From NCBI GenBank assembly GCA_900550285.1, contig URRW01000031.1, forward strand, positions 1-30,849: DNA of 30,849 nucleotides, written 5' to 3'. This document shows, piece after piece, positions 21,600 through 29,509 of the stretch. How positions within the stretch are numbered: the stretch's first letter is position 1; each line of letters begins with the position of its first letter. Origin of the DNA: an uncultured Lachnospiraceae bacterium (GTDB lineage Bacteria; Bacillota; Clostridia; Lachnospirales; Lachnospiraceae). A model generated the notes under the pieces. That model saw only the letters and a program-made list of their open reading frames with translations. It ran no database searches and was not told where the DNA came from. The translations under genes were made by a program, and so were the position numbers.

Positions 21600-22247
21600 A
21601 TGGATCAGATCGGGGATCTGGAGAGACGGAAGAAGATTATTTCCAAGCTGAGGATGATAGATGATATTTTCTTCCAGAAAATGTTTGAGGACAGGGCAGC
21701 CTGTGAAGAAATCCTGCGGGTTTGCATGGAAGACCCGGCATTGAAAGTATTGGAGGTCGTCCCGCAGAGGAAGCTGAAAAATCTGCAGGGACGGTCGGTA
21801 AAGCTGGACGCATACTGCAGGCTTGGAGACGGAAGGCTTGTGGATGTCGAGGTACAGCGCGCCGATAACGACGATCATTTCCGGAGGGTAAGATACAACG
21901 GGGCGTGTCTTACGGTAAACGTCAAGGTAGACGACGGAACGATACAGGCGGCGCTGATGAAAAATTTTATGCGGGAAGAGGTTGCAGATGAACGCTTCCC
22001 GGAGGTAAGCAGACGGTTTTATGCACTAAAGCATGACAAGGAGGAGGTGACTCATATGTGCAAAGAACTGCAGGAATATTATGCGGAAGGGCAGCAGGAG
22101 GGACGGCAGGAAGGTAGGATGGAAGAAAAAAAGGAGAACGCCCTTGAGCTGTACCGGATGGGGATGCCGATTGAGCAGATCGCAAAGGTCGTAAAAATGT
22201 CGGCAAAGGTTGTGAGTCAGTGGTTGAAGCCTCAGGCGATACGATAG
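21600..22247 (+). CDS. Rpn family PD-(D/E)XK nuclease / putative transposase, apparently shortened
   Basis: A 215-residue protein of the recombination-promoting nuclease/putative transposase family common in Lachnospiraceae. The nuclease core is visible: DIFFQKMFEDR, KLDAYCRLGDGRLVDVEVQRADNDDHFRRVRYNGA, with D/E-x-Q residues. The C-terminal part (ALELYRMGMPIEQIAKVVKMS) is the usual helix-turn-helix-like tail. From memory the family is nearer 280-300 residues, with a PxVYIIFITDxDxF-type segment after RVRYNG; here the text jumps from about residue 105 straight to DDGTIQAALMKNFM, so some 60-70 residues seem to be missing in frame. The start has a short spacing from AGGAGG (21590-21595). Confidence 0.75.
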   Translation: MDQIGDLERRKKIISKLRMIDDIFFQKMFEDRAACEEILRVCMEDPALKVLEVVPQRKLKNLQGRSVKLDAYCRLGDGRLVDVEVQRADNDDHFRRVRYNGACLTVNVKVDDGTIQAALMKNFMREEVADERFPEVSRRFYALKHDKEEVTHMCKELQEYYAEGQQEGRQEGRMEEKKENALELYRMGMPIEQIAKVVKMSAKVVSQWLKPQAIR

Positions 22248-22267
22248 GGGAAGAAAGAGAGAGAATT

Positions 22268-22903
22268 ATGGGGAGGATTACAAAAAAATTGACAGCTGCC
22301 GTTATGGCAGCTGCGCTGCTTTTTTCAGGCTGCGGAAAAGAGGCTCAGGTTTTTCAGAAGGTGGAAGATATGATGCTGTTTGGGAGCAGTCCAAAGGAAG
22401 CAGGGGAGCTGTTGGGAGCAGATTTTTCGGAAGCGGAGCTCGTGCCGTCGGAGGATTCTGAAAATTTGGAGGTCTATAAGCTTCCCGGTACGTGGCAGAT
22501 CGGGGAATGGGAGGCGCAGGCTTCGATGCATTTCCTGACAGATCAGACTCCAAAGGGCATTCCCTTGGGGCTTGAAATGATTTCCCTGGAATTTGAAAAG
22601 GAAGCCGATCTGCAGAAGCTGTGGGAATACATTGCCTCCGGATGGAAGCTGGAAGGCTCTCCGGACTGGGACAAGGATGAAAAGGGAAAGGTTCAGGAAT
22701 TTTCATGGATGTCAGAAGTTTTGGATGCAGAGGAAGCAGCGCTGCTTGAAAGAATATCAGAGGAGACTTTCGGACATCCGATGTATGCCATGCCGTATCT
22801 TTACATGGAAGGGCGTATCCGCAAAGACGGCTCAGTTTTCCTGTATGTGTTCAGCGCAAGCGGGGCATTGAAGCATCATGAAAAAGATTATACGGTCGGG
22901 TAA
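22268..22903 (+). CDS. Lipoprotein of unknown function, 1
   Basis: A 211-residue protein. Signal KKLTAAVMAAALLFSGC with C22 as lipid anchor (FSGC lipobox), so attached to the outer face of the membrane. The rest is soluble alpha/beta with no recognised domain; it includes LFGSSPKEAGELLG (about 35-48) and alternating hydrophobic strands. ATG 22268 is set by the signal peptide; the frame back to 22220 overlaps the preceding gene. It follows the Rpn gene with a 20-bp gap. Resembles lipoprotein 2 in layout (FGSS after the anchor). Confidence 0.75.
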   Translation: MGRITKKLTAAVMAAALLFSGCGKEAQVFQKVEDMMLFGSSPKEAGELLGADFSEAELVPSEDSENLEVYKLPGTWQIGEWEAQASMHFLTDQTPKGIPLGLEMISLEFEKEADLQKLWEYIASGWKLEGSPDWDKDEKGKVQEFSWMSEVLDAEEAALLERISEETFGHPMYAMPYLYMEGRIRKDGSVFLYVFSASGALKHHEKDYTVG

Positions 22904-22951
22904 AAAAGAAGAGCAAAACAGAATAGAGACTGTATTTCCGTAAAAATCAGA

Positions 22952-22980
22952 TTGAAATTTCATACAACATACAGTAAAAT
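22952..22980 (+). promoter_or_regulatory. Promoter of lipoprotein 2
   Basis: -35 TTGAAA (22952-22957), 17-bp spacer, -10 TAAAAT (22975-22980). A perfect palindrome ATATTCTT-GTAA-AAGAATAT (22979-22998) overlaps the end of the -10 and the start site and could be a repressor site. Confidence 0.65.
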
Positions 22981-23040
22981 ATTCTTGTAAAAGAATATCC
23001 CATATCCATTGAAGGGAGATGACAAAGGAGGGACTGTTTT

Positions 23041-23577
23041 ATGAAGAAGCGAGTGTTTTTCCCTGTTTTACTGATGGTGCTGGCAGTTGCGCTTGCAGCC
23101 TGCGGAACGAAAGAGGAAGAATTATTTCCGCTGGAAGAGCTGCGGAATGAAGACGGAGGCTTCCAGTATAAGGATATTCCGTTTGGAAGCTCCAGCGAAG
23201 AGGTTCTTTCACAGATCCCTGCAGAGTTTGAAAAAATGGAGGCGGAAGATTCTTTGGCAGTAAGCTATTATACGAAAGAAACATTAGAGTTTTACGGAAG
23301 CAGCGCAAGCCTTTGGGTAAACTTTGATGATGATAAGCTGGAATCTGTGAGCGTTCAGATTGACTTAAAGGATAATGAGGAAGCGTTTCAGAAAATACTG
23401 GACGAGCTGACCGGACTTTACGGAGAAGCGGATGAGGTCAGAAACGGGGAAAATGACATGTTTACATCTGAGATCTACCTGTGGGGAAAGGACACGGACA
23501 GCAGCCGCTTACAGGCGGATCTGATCCAGACCGGATCGGGCATTGGCGCGAACGTCGCGGTTTTTGCACTGGAATAG
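23041..23577 (+). CDS. Lipoprotein of unknown function, 2
   Basis: A 178-residue protein with signal KKRVFFPVLLMVLAVALAAC and lipid-modified C21. The mature part is acidic, with FQYKDIPFGSSSEEVLSQIP and then alternating strands (LEFYGSSASLWVNFDDDKLESVSVQI) and a final LYGEADE segment, which resembles SmpA/BamE-like small folds, but I do not claim membership. The strong ribosome site AAAGGAGGG (23024-23032) is 8 nt before ATG 23041. It has its own promoter and terminator. Confidence 0.75.
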   Translation: MKKRVFFPVLLMVLAVALAACGTKEEELFPLEELRNEDGGFQYKDIPFGSSSEEVLSQIPAEFEKMEAEDSLAVSYYTKETLEFYGSSASLWVNFDDDKLESVSVQIDLKDNEEAFQKILDELTGLYGEADEVRNGENDMFTSEIYLWGKDTDSSRLQADLIQTGSGIGANVAVFALE

Positions 23578-23583
23578 GATTTA

Positions 23584-23618
23584 GAGGGGCTCGCATCACT
23601 CCGGTGCGGGCTCTTTTT
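23584..23618 (+). terminator. Intrinsic terminator of lipoprotein 2
   Basis: AGGGGCTCGCAT pairs with GTGCGGGCTCT (several G-T pairs), loop CACTCCG, followed by TTTTT. Confidence 0.75.
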
Positions 23619-23630
23619 CTGAACCGCGAA

Positions 23631-23659
23631 TTGAAAAAACCGTCCGGATATGCTAGAAT
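23631..23659 (+). promoter_or_regulatory. pyrE promoter
   Basis: -35 TTGAAA (23631-23636), 17-bp spacer, -10 TAGAAT (23654-23659), with TGC before it as an extended -10. Transcription start near 23666; no PyrR-type structure is obvious in the 60-nt leader. Confidence 0.7.
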
Positions 23660-23726
23660 TGAAAAGAAGTAAGATCTGAAACAGACAGAGGCGATAAACG
23701 CCCGTAAATACAGGAGGTTTTGAAGG

Positions 23727-24407
23727 ATGGAACAGTACAAGCAGGAGTTTATTGAATTTATGGTGGACAGCGATGTCCTGAAATTTGGCGATTTTACATT
23801 AAAGAGCGGACGCAAATCCCCGTTTTTCATGAATGCGGGCGCTTATGTGACCGGAACGCAGCTGCGCCGTCTGGGCGAATATTATGCGAAAGCGATCCAC
23901 GATAACTACGGTCTGGATTTTGACGTGCTGTTCGGGCCTGCGTACAAAGGGATCCCGCTGACCGTTGCGACGACGATGGCGATCAGCGAGCTTTACGGCA
24001 AGGACATCCGTTACTGCTCTAACCGCAAGGAGGTAAAGGATCACGGAGATACGGGCATCCTTCTGGGCAGCAAGTTAAAGGACGGCGACCGCGTGGTGAT
24101 CATCGAGGATGTAACGACCTCCGGCAAGTCCATCGAAGAGACATTCCCGATCTTAAAGGCACAGGCAGATGTGGAGATCGTCGGTCTGATGGTTTCCTTA
24201 AACCGTATGGAGAAGGGGCTGTCCTCCGACAAGAGCGCGCTGTGTGAGATCAAGGAGAAATACGGCTTCGATGCAAACGCGATCGTGAGCATGGCGGAAG
24301 TAACGGAATATCTGTATAACCGTCCTTACAAGGGGAAGGTTTATATTGACGATGCGTTAAAGAGCGCAATCGACGCTTACTATGAGCAGTACGGCGCAAA
24401 GGCGTGA
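23727..24407 (+). CDS. pyrE: Orotate phosphoribosyltransferase
   Basis: A 226-residue type I phosphoribosyltransferase that joins orotate to PRPP to give OMP, the fifth step of de novo pyrimidine synthesis. The PRPP-binding motif is VVIIEDVTTSGKS (123-135), the pyrophosphate loop region is FGPAYKGIPL (69-78), and KxGRKSPFF is at the N-terminus. Length fits the longer, PyrE-type group. AGGAGG precedes ATG 23727 by 9 nt. It is not with other pyr genes here; it leads an operon with two small membrane proteins and an aminopeptidase-like gene. Confidence 0.95.
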   Translation: MEQYKQEFIEFMVDSDVLKFGDFTLKSGRKSPFFMNAGAYVTGTQLRRLGEYYAKAIHDNYGLDFDVLFGPAYKGIPLTVATTMAISELYGKDIRYCSNRKEVKDHGDTGILLGSKLKDGDRVVIIEDVTTSGKSIEETFPILKAQADVEIVGLMVSLNRMEKGLSSDKSALCEIKEKYGFDANAIVSMAEVTEYLYNRPYKGKVYIDDALKSAIDAYYEQYGAKA

Positions 24408-24427
24408 GCCGGACGGGAGATTTTTAA

Positions 24428-24580
24428 ATGGAAGAAAAAATCTATAAGCTGATGGGCGGAAGCGGCGCGTTAAATATTGCGGTCGGCGTTGTGACGGCGG
24501 TATGCGGCATTGCAAGCGGCGTGCTTTTGATCGTAAACGGCGCAAGGCTTCTTGCGCGCAGGCGGAAGCTGATCTTTTAA
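24428..24580 (+). CDS. Small single-span membrane protein
   Basis: A 50-residue protein, too short for most ORF calls. It starts MEEKIYKLMGGSGALNIAVG and has one hydrophobic segment (ALNIAVGVVTAVCGIASGVLL) followed by VNGARLLARRRKLIF, a basic cytoplasmic tail, so N-out or a hairpin. It resembles small proteins that often follow pyrE in Lachnospiraceae, as far as I recall. ATG 24428 is 20 nt after pyrE with ACGGGAGA upstream, and a DUF6142-like gene follows 23 nt later. Confidence 0.75.
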   Translation: MEEKIYKLMGGSGALNIAVGVVTAVCGIASGVLLIVNGARLLARRRKLIF

Positions 24581-24603
24581 AAACAGGCGGGAAGGAAAGT
24601 GGC

Positions 24604-24921
24604 GTGCGCAGAAAATTTATTTTTACCGATAAAAAAGAATCAAAAAAGGGTATGTTTTCTGCCGCGTTGGGCGCGATGTCGTTTGTTTCCCTGATCCTGA
24701 CCGTGTATTTTACATGGCAGAATCAGGGGACGGCATATGTCCGCTACGGCGTGGTGGCGCTTTTATGCCTGATTTTTTCGATTGCAGGGCTGGTAAGCGG
24801 TATTATGGCGAGAACGGAAGAGGATAAATTTTATCTGTTTGCGTGGATCGGCATTGTTTTGAATGCTTTGACGCTTGCCGGGATCGGATTTATTGTATAT
24901 GCAGGAGTGTATGGACTATGA
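24604..24921 (+). CDS. Small membrane protein (DUF6142-like)
   Basis: A 105-residue membrane protein with GTG start at 24604; AAGGAAA upstream gives the ribosome site, and the frame back to 24502 is not used because it overlaps the previous gene. Sequence VRRKFIFTDKKESKKGMFSA is followed by three hydrophobic segments (LGAMSFVSLILTVYF, VVALLCLIFSIAGLVSGIM, WIGIVLNALTLAGIGFIVY). The layout fits DUF6142. Function unknown. Its TGA overlaps the ATG of the next gene (ATGA). Confidence 0.7.
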   Translation: MRRKFIFTDKKESKKGMFSAALGAMSFVSLILTVYFTWQNQGTAYVRYGVVALLCLIFSIAGLVSGIMARTEEDKFYLFAWIGIVLNALTLAGIGFIVYAGVYGL

Positions 24922-26978
24922 CTGTGATGGAAGAGCGTTTTGAACTTGCTGCAGAGCGGGTAAAGCAGGTTTCGAGGGAACACGAAACGGCGGAACCGTT
25001 CCGCAGTTTTTTTGCAGAAACGGCAGATTATGTAGCTGTTATGATCGAGGAATACCGCTGGATCGCAGGGGGCGGGTTGCAAAGGGCAGATCTTCAGGAG
25101 CTGGAACGGCATAACGAGATCTGCCACATTGACCTTCTGGGGCGCAATTATGAGACGAGCTGGGCGAATCCGGCGTGGGCAGTAAAGCAGCTCGGAGAAA
25201 AATTCGGGCAGCTTCTCTGCGCGGTAAGCGCGGAGTTGCACAGCCTTACGGCTTTTGTATACGAACAGGATTTGGAGGCGCTGACGATCCGGATCGAGCT
25301 GTTTCTGGAAATTTACTGCGCTTTTGTGGATGCAGCGCAGGAAAAGGCAGAGCCGGATTATGAGCAGATCCGTGAGATCTTTTACTGGTTTGCCAGCGAC
25401 TATGCGGAGCTGACGGCAGAGCATGCGGTGGCAGGCAGCGTGGACTGGGAAAAGGATTTTGCAAAAAAAATCGTAATGGAAAGTGACCTTTCCGACATCC
25501 GGTATCTGTTTTATTACGGCGAGTATATCGCGGACGACCAGTGGAAGCTGGCGGAATATCTGAATGGGCTTCCGGAGGAAAAGATTCAGAAGATTGCGGA
25601 TACTTATACCGAGGGCTATAAAAAAGGCTTTGAACTTGCAAAAAAGAATCTGGGATGCAAGAAATCCGTCAACATCCGTTATCCGCTGGGCTTTGAGCGG
25701 GTAGTGCGCGCGGCGGTTGAAAATTTTGCCAAAATGGGGCTGGAGCCGGTTATTTTCCGCGCGCCCGCGAGTTTTTTAGAGGGACGGAGGGTGTATAAAT
25801 CCGGATATTTCGGCGCGCCGGTAAACCGTCAGTTCGATTATGACCATGAAAATGACAAGGCGCTGTATTTTGACAAAAAATATGTGACGCGGATGCTGGA
25901 ATGCCGGAAGGCAGCGTGGGAAGAATACAAGGACAAGGCGGCGCTGCACGCGGGCCCGGCGGTGATCGAATCGTTTGGGGAGCAGCCCTTTGAGCCGGAG
26001 AACAAGGCAGAGAGGCTGGAGCTTTCCAAAGAGCAGCAGAAGCTTTCCGTGGAATACCAGAGCCAGGCGGGGGCGATGACGAACGAATACATCGACCCGG
26101 AGGAGAGAAGCTTTACGATCATCGCGTTTCCCGTGCCTCAGATCGGAGAGGATTTTGAAGCGATTTTTGATAAGATCCTTGAGATCAACACGCTGGATTA
26201 CAAGACCTATGAGACGATCCAGCAGCGCATCATCGACGCGCTGGACGAGGCGGAGTGGGTGCGGATCAAAGGCAGGAACGGAAACCGCACGGATATGAAG
26301 GTAATGCTCCATCCGCTGTCGGATCCTGCAAAGGAGACGAATTTTGAAAACTGCGTGGCAGACGTAAATATCCCGGTCGGGGAAGTTTTCACATCGCCGC
26401 AGCTGGCAGGCACAGAGGGCGTGCTGCATGTGACGCAGGTTTATTTAAACGGGATGCAGTACAACGATCTGGAGCTGCATTTTGAGGAAGGGCGCATCAG
26501 CAGCTATGACTGCAGGAACTTCCCGACCGAAGAGGAAAACAGGAAGCTTTTGCAGGACAACGTGCTGTTCCACCACGATACGCTGCCGCTGGGCGAATTT
26601 GCGATTGGCACGAACACGACCGCCTATATGGCGGCGCGCCGTTTTGACATTAACGACAAGCTGCCGATCCTGATCGCGGAAAAAACCGGGCCGCACTTTG
26701 CGGTGGGCGACACCTGCTACAGCCACGAGGAGGACCGGATGACGTACAATCCGGACGGCAAGGCGATCATTGCGCGGGAAAATGAGGTTTCCGCCCTGCG
26801 CCATACGGATCTGTCCAAAGCGTATTTAAACTGCCATATGGACATTACGATCCCTTACGACGAGCTGGGCGAGGTCAGCGCAGTGCACGCGGACGGAAGC
26901 GTGACCGAGATCATCAGGGACGGGTTTTTCGTGCTGAAAGGGACGGAAGAGCTGAATGTGCCTCTGTATGGGGGCTGA
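24918..26978 (+). CDS. M29-like metallo-aminopeptidase
   Basis: A 686-residue protein whose C-terminal half matches M29 (thermophilic, AmpS-type) aminopeptidases. The metal ligands can be placed as E489 (GEVFTSP), E560 (LGEFAIG), H593 (GPHFAVGDT), H640 and D642 (NCHMDITI), with spacing like AmpS. Such enzymes trim N-terminal residues from peptides in the cytoplasm. Classical M29 enzymes are about 370-410 residues; the first ~280 residues here (acidic, alpha-helical, including DWEKDFAKKIVMESDLSDIRYLFYYGEY) are an extra domain of unknown role. ATG 24918 overlaps the preceding stop by 4 nt, with AGGAG 10 nt upstream; last gene of the pyrE operon. Confidence 0.8.
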   Translation: MTVMEERFELAAERVKQVSREHETAEPFRSFFAETADYVAVMIEEYRWIAGGGLQRADLQELERHNEICHIDLLGRNYETSWANPAWAVKQLGEKFGQLLCAVSAELHSLTAFVYEQDLEALTIRIELFLEIYCAFVDAAQEKAEPDYEQIREIFYWFASDYAELTAEHAVAGSVDWEKDFAKKIVMESDLSDIRYLFYYGEYIADDQWKLAEYLNGLPEEKIQKIADTYTEGYKKGFELAKKNLGCKKSVNIRYPLGFERVVRAAVENFAKMGLEPVIFRAPASFLEGRRVYKSGYFGAPVNRQFDYDHENDKALYFDKKYVTRMLECRKAAWEEYKDKAALHAGPAVIESFGEQPFEPENKAERLELSKEQQKLSVEYQSQAGAMTNEYIDPEERSFTIIAFPVPQIGEDFEAIFDKILEINTLDYKTYETIQQRIIDALDEAEWVRIKGRNGNRTDMKVMLHPLSDPAKETNFENCVADVNIPVGEVFTSPQLAGTEGVLHVTQVYLNGMQYNDLELHFEEGRISSYDCRNFPTEEENRKLLQDNVLFHHDTLPLGEFAIGTNTTAYMAARRFDINDKLPILIAEKTGPHFAVGDTCYSHEEDRMTYNPDGKAIIARENEVSALRHTDLSKAYLNCHMDITIPYDELGEVSAVHADGSVTEIIRDGFFVLKGTEELNVPLYGG

Positions 26979-27004
26979 AAAAACATCATAGCCGGAATAA
27001 GCGG

Positions 27005-27043
27005 CTGCCGCCGGAGGGGATGACCTTTCGGCGGCAGTTTTTT
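27005..27043 (+). terminator. Terminator of the pyrE operon
   Basis: CTGCCGCC (27005-27012) pairs with GGCGGCAG (27030-27037), followed by six T (27038-27043), right before palindromic repeat copy 3. Confidence 0.9.
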
Positions 27044-27074
27044 CTTCGCTGGGAAAGTGTCTTTCCTGCCGAAG
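27044..27074. repeat. Palindromic intergenic repeat, copy 3
   Basis: CTTCGCTGGGAAAG ... CTTTCCTGCCGAAG, more diverged than copies 1 and 2 but with the same core and a similar tail (AGTCAAAATACGATGATG). As in the other two cases it starts directly after the terminator T run. Confidence 0.6.
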
Positions 27075-27152
27075 AGTCAAAATACGATGATGCGCACGCT
27101 TTATCCTCGTAAAAACTCATAGAATATTAAGAAAATCTTGCGGAGCGTCCGG

Positions 27153-27181
27153 ATGTCAGGCTGCGTCTTTCATGGTATAAT
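27153..27181 (+). promoter_or_regulatory. Promoter of the DUF3160-capA operon
   Basis: Consensus -10 TATAAT (27176-27181) with TGG in front (extended -10). The -35 position (ATGTCA, 27153-27158) is poor. Confidence 0.55.
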
Positions 27182-27229
27182 GAGGATGAAATCAGTGATC
27201 GGAGCAAAAAAGAAAGGGAGGGCAGGACG

Positions 27230-29509
27230 ATGGCGGGAAGCATAAAAAAGATACTGGCAGTATTGCTGGCGGCAGCGCTGCTTGCAGGCTGCGGGGAAGG
27301 CGCGGGAATTTCGGAGACGGAATCCCGGACGGCAGGAACGCAGGATTCCGGCAGGAAAGAACAGGAAGGGATACAGAAAGAGCAGGAGGAGGCACAGAAA
27401 GAGTCACAGGAGACGCAGGACGCCGGAAAGGAGCCGGGAGACGCAGGCGGCGCAGACTGGCTCTATGCGGGGACGCGCCCGGTGTTTTGGGAGCAGAAGG
27501 GGGAGGCGGCAGCGCATGTGACGCCGTCGGTCGAGCGCTGGATGATTGCGCCGGATCTTGGAAATGTGGAAAACACATGGCAGTTTTACATAACGCCCGG
27601 AATGCAGGAGAAGCTTGTGCAGAACGGGTTTGTGGTAGCAGACAGCGCGGGAAGCGAATTTTTTGATATTTATGAGACGAACCGTTATGCTATGATCCCG
27701 AATTTTATAACGGTGGATTCGCTTATGCACACCTATCATCTGTTTTTTGCCGAGATTTTGAAAAATACGGAGAAGGAATATCTGGCAGAGAAGCTAAAGG
27801 AGCTGAGCGTCCGGATGCTGCAAAACAGCAGGGCGCAGTATGAGGCGCTTGCCGGAAGCGAATGGGAGGAAGCGGCAAAGCGCAATACGGTATTTTTTAC
27901 GGTCGGGGCAAAGCTTTTGGACGACAGCATTTTGGGAGATGGGACGACGGATGCAGCAGTGTCGGAGGAGCTTTCCAAAATCGGGAGGGCAGAGGGTATC
28001 GAGGTATCGGCGGTCACAGGCAAAGAGGAGGATTACAGCCAGTATAAGCCGCGCAGCTATTATGCGGGCGATGAAACGCTGGAACGGTATTTCAAGGCGA
28101 TGATGTGGTATGGCAGGATCCATTTTGAGCAGCGGGAAGAGGAGCTGGACAGGAGCGCGCTGCTGATCACAAAGGCGCTGGCGGATGATCCGGATGCGCT
28201 GCGGCTCTGGAAGCGGATTTATGCGGTAACGTCGTTTTTTGCAGGGACGAGCGACGATGCAGGCGTATGCGAATACGCGCCGGTGATGGAAGCGGTCTAC
28301 GGCAGGTCGTTTACGGTCGGGGAGCTTGCAGGAAACGGGCAGTCGTTTGCCGCGTTCCATGAACGGACGGCTTCCCTTCGGGCGCCTGCGGTCAATTCCG
28401 TGCCGGTTCAGGACGGGGAAGAAAATGTGATCCCGGGCTTCCGGTTTCTGGGACAGCGCTTTACGGTGGATGCGGCGGTCATGCAGAAGCTGATCTACAG
28501 CAGCGTGGGGGAAAACGGCGCAGGGCAGAAGCGGATGCTTCCCGATGTGCTGGACGTTCCGGCCGCGCTTGGCAGCGACAAGGCGCTGGAGCTTTTGGAG
28601 GATGCGGGAGCGGCGGAATTTGAAGGATATTCGGAAAATATGGAAAGCCTGAGAGACATTTTTGGGGAAGAAAAGGATGCGTTATGGACGCAAAGCCTGT
28701 ATGCGGGATGGCTGAATACGCTCCGCCCGCTGCTTTTGCCAAAAGGAGAAGGCTATCCGGTCTTTATGCAGAATGAGGAATGGGTCAAAAAAGATCTGGA
28801 ATGCTTTGCAGGAAGTTATACAGAGCTAAAGCATGATACCGTCCTTTATTCCAAGCAGTCGATGGCGGAAATGGGAGGCGGCTGGGACGAAGAGCCGGAC
28901 GACAGGGGGTATGTGCAGCCGGAGCCGGTTGTTTACGAAAGGTTTGCCGCGCTGGCAGAGCAGACGCTGGAGGGCTTGTCGCGGTTTGGAATGCTTTCCC
29001 CGTCTGCACAGAGCGATTTGGAACAGCTGAAAACGATGGCGGATACGCTGATGGTCATTTCAAATAAAGAATTGGCGGAGGAAGCGCTGACGGACGAGGA
29101 ATATGAATTTATCCGAAGCTACGGCGGTTATCTGGAGCATTTCTGGTACGGGATCGCAAGCAAGGAGGCGGGGGTAGACGAGGGAACCTATATCGAGAGC
29201 GCGGAGTATCCGGCGGCTGTCGTGGTCGATCTTGCGACCGATCCAAACGGTACGGTGCTGGAGGCAGCGACCGGGCAGCCCTCCATGATCTATGTGGTGG
29301 TAAAGGTGGACGGGAAGCTGAAGCTGGCAAGGGGAAGCGTGTATTCCTTTTATCAGTTCCCGTGGGCGCTGGATGACCGGCTGACAGACACAAAATGGCG
29401 GCAGATGATGGGCTTTGAGCTGGGAGAGGACGGCAGCTACCGGACGGACAGCGGCATCAGCCAGCCCGGCTGGACGCAGAGCTATCGCAGTGATTTTGCG
29501 TATGAATAA
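27230..29509 (+). CDS. DUF3160 domain lipoprotein
   Basis: A 759-residue lipoprotein: signal KKILAVLLAAALLAGC with C21 as anchor. A Glu/Gln/Lys-rich disordered linker covers residues ~25-75 (EQEGIQKEQEEAQKESQ and following). The large mature domain from about 105 has the DUF3160 features NFITVDSLMHTYHLFFAEIL and YEFIRSYGGYLEHFWYG, ending DRLTDTKWRQMM. Function is unknown. GGGAGG at 27216-27221 fits ATG 27230. The stop overlaps the start of the CapA gene by 8 nt, so the two are co-translated and may act together at the cell surface. Confidence 0.85.
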   Translation: MAGSIKKILAVLLAAALLAGCGEGAGISETESRTAGTQDSGRKEQEGIQKEQEEAQKESQETQDAGKEPGDAGGADWLYAGTRPVFWEQKGEAAAHVTPSVERWMIAPDLGNVENTWQFYITPGMQEKLVQNGFVVADSAGSEFFDIYETNRYAMIPNFITVDSLMHTYHLFFAEILKNTEKEYLAEKLKELSVRMLQNSRAQYEALAGSEWEEAAKRNTVFFTVGAKLLDDSILGDGTTDAAVSEELSKIGRAEGIEVSAVTGKEEDYSQYKPRSYYAGDETLERYFKAMMWYGRIHFEQREEELDRSALLITKALADDPDALRLWKRIYAVTSFFAGTSDDAGVCEYAPVMEAVYGRSFTVGELAGNGQSFAAFHERTASLRAPAVNSVPVQDGEENVIPGFRFLGQRFTVDAAVMQKLIYSSVGENGAGQKRMLPDVLDVPAALGSDKALELLEDAGAAEFEGYSENMESLRDIFGEEKDALWTQSLYAGWLNTLRPLLLPKGEGYPVFMQNEEWVKKDLECFAGSYTELKHDTVLYSKQSMAEMGGGWDEEPDDRGYVQPEPVVYERFAALAEQTLEGLSRFGMLSPSAQSDLEQLKTMADTLMVISNKELAEEALTDEEYEFIRSYGGYLEHFWYGIASKEAGVDEGTYIESAEYPAAVVVDLATDPNGTVLEAATGQPSMIYVVVKVDGKLKLARGSVYSFYQFPWALDDRLTDTKWRQMMGFELGEDGSYRTDSGISQPGWTQSYRSDFAYE

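Noticed and set aside
17640..21600. Insertion sequence or integrative element
   Set aside because: No integrase, transposase with intact catalytic triad, terminal inverted repeats or target duplication were seen. The Rpn-type gene alone does not show mobility.
27192..27578. 128-codon minus-strand ORF
   Set aside because: Antisense to the DUF3160 signal and linker; Pro/Ser-rich because it mirrors the Glu/Gln/Gly-rich codons.
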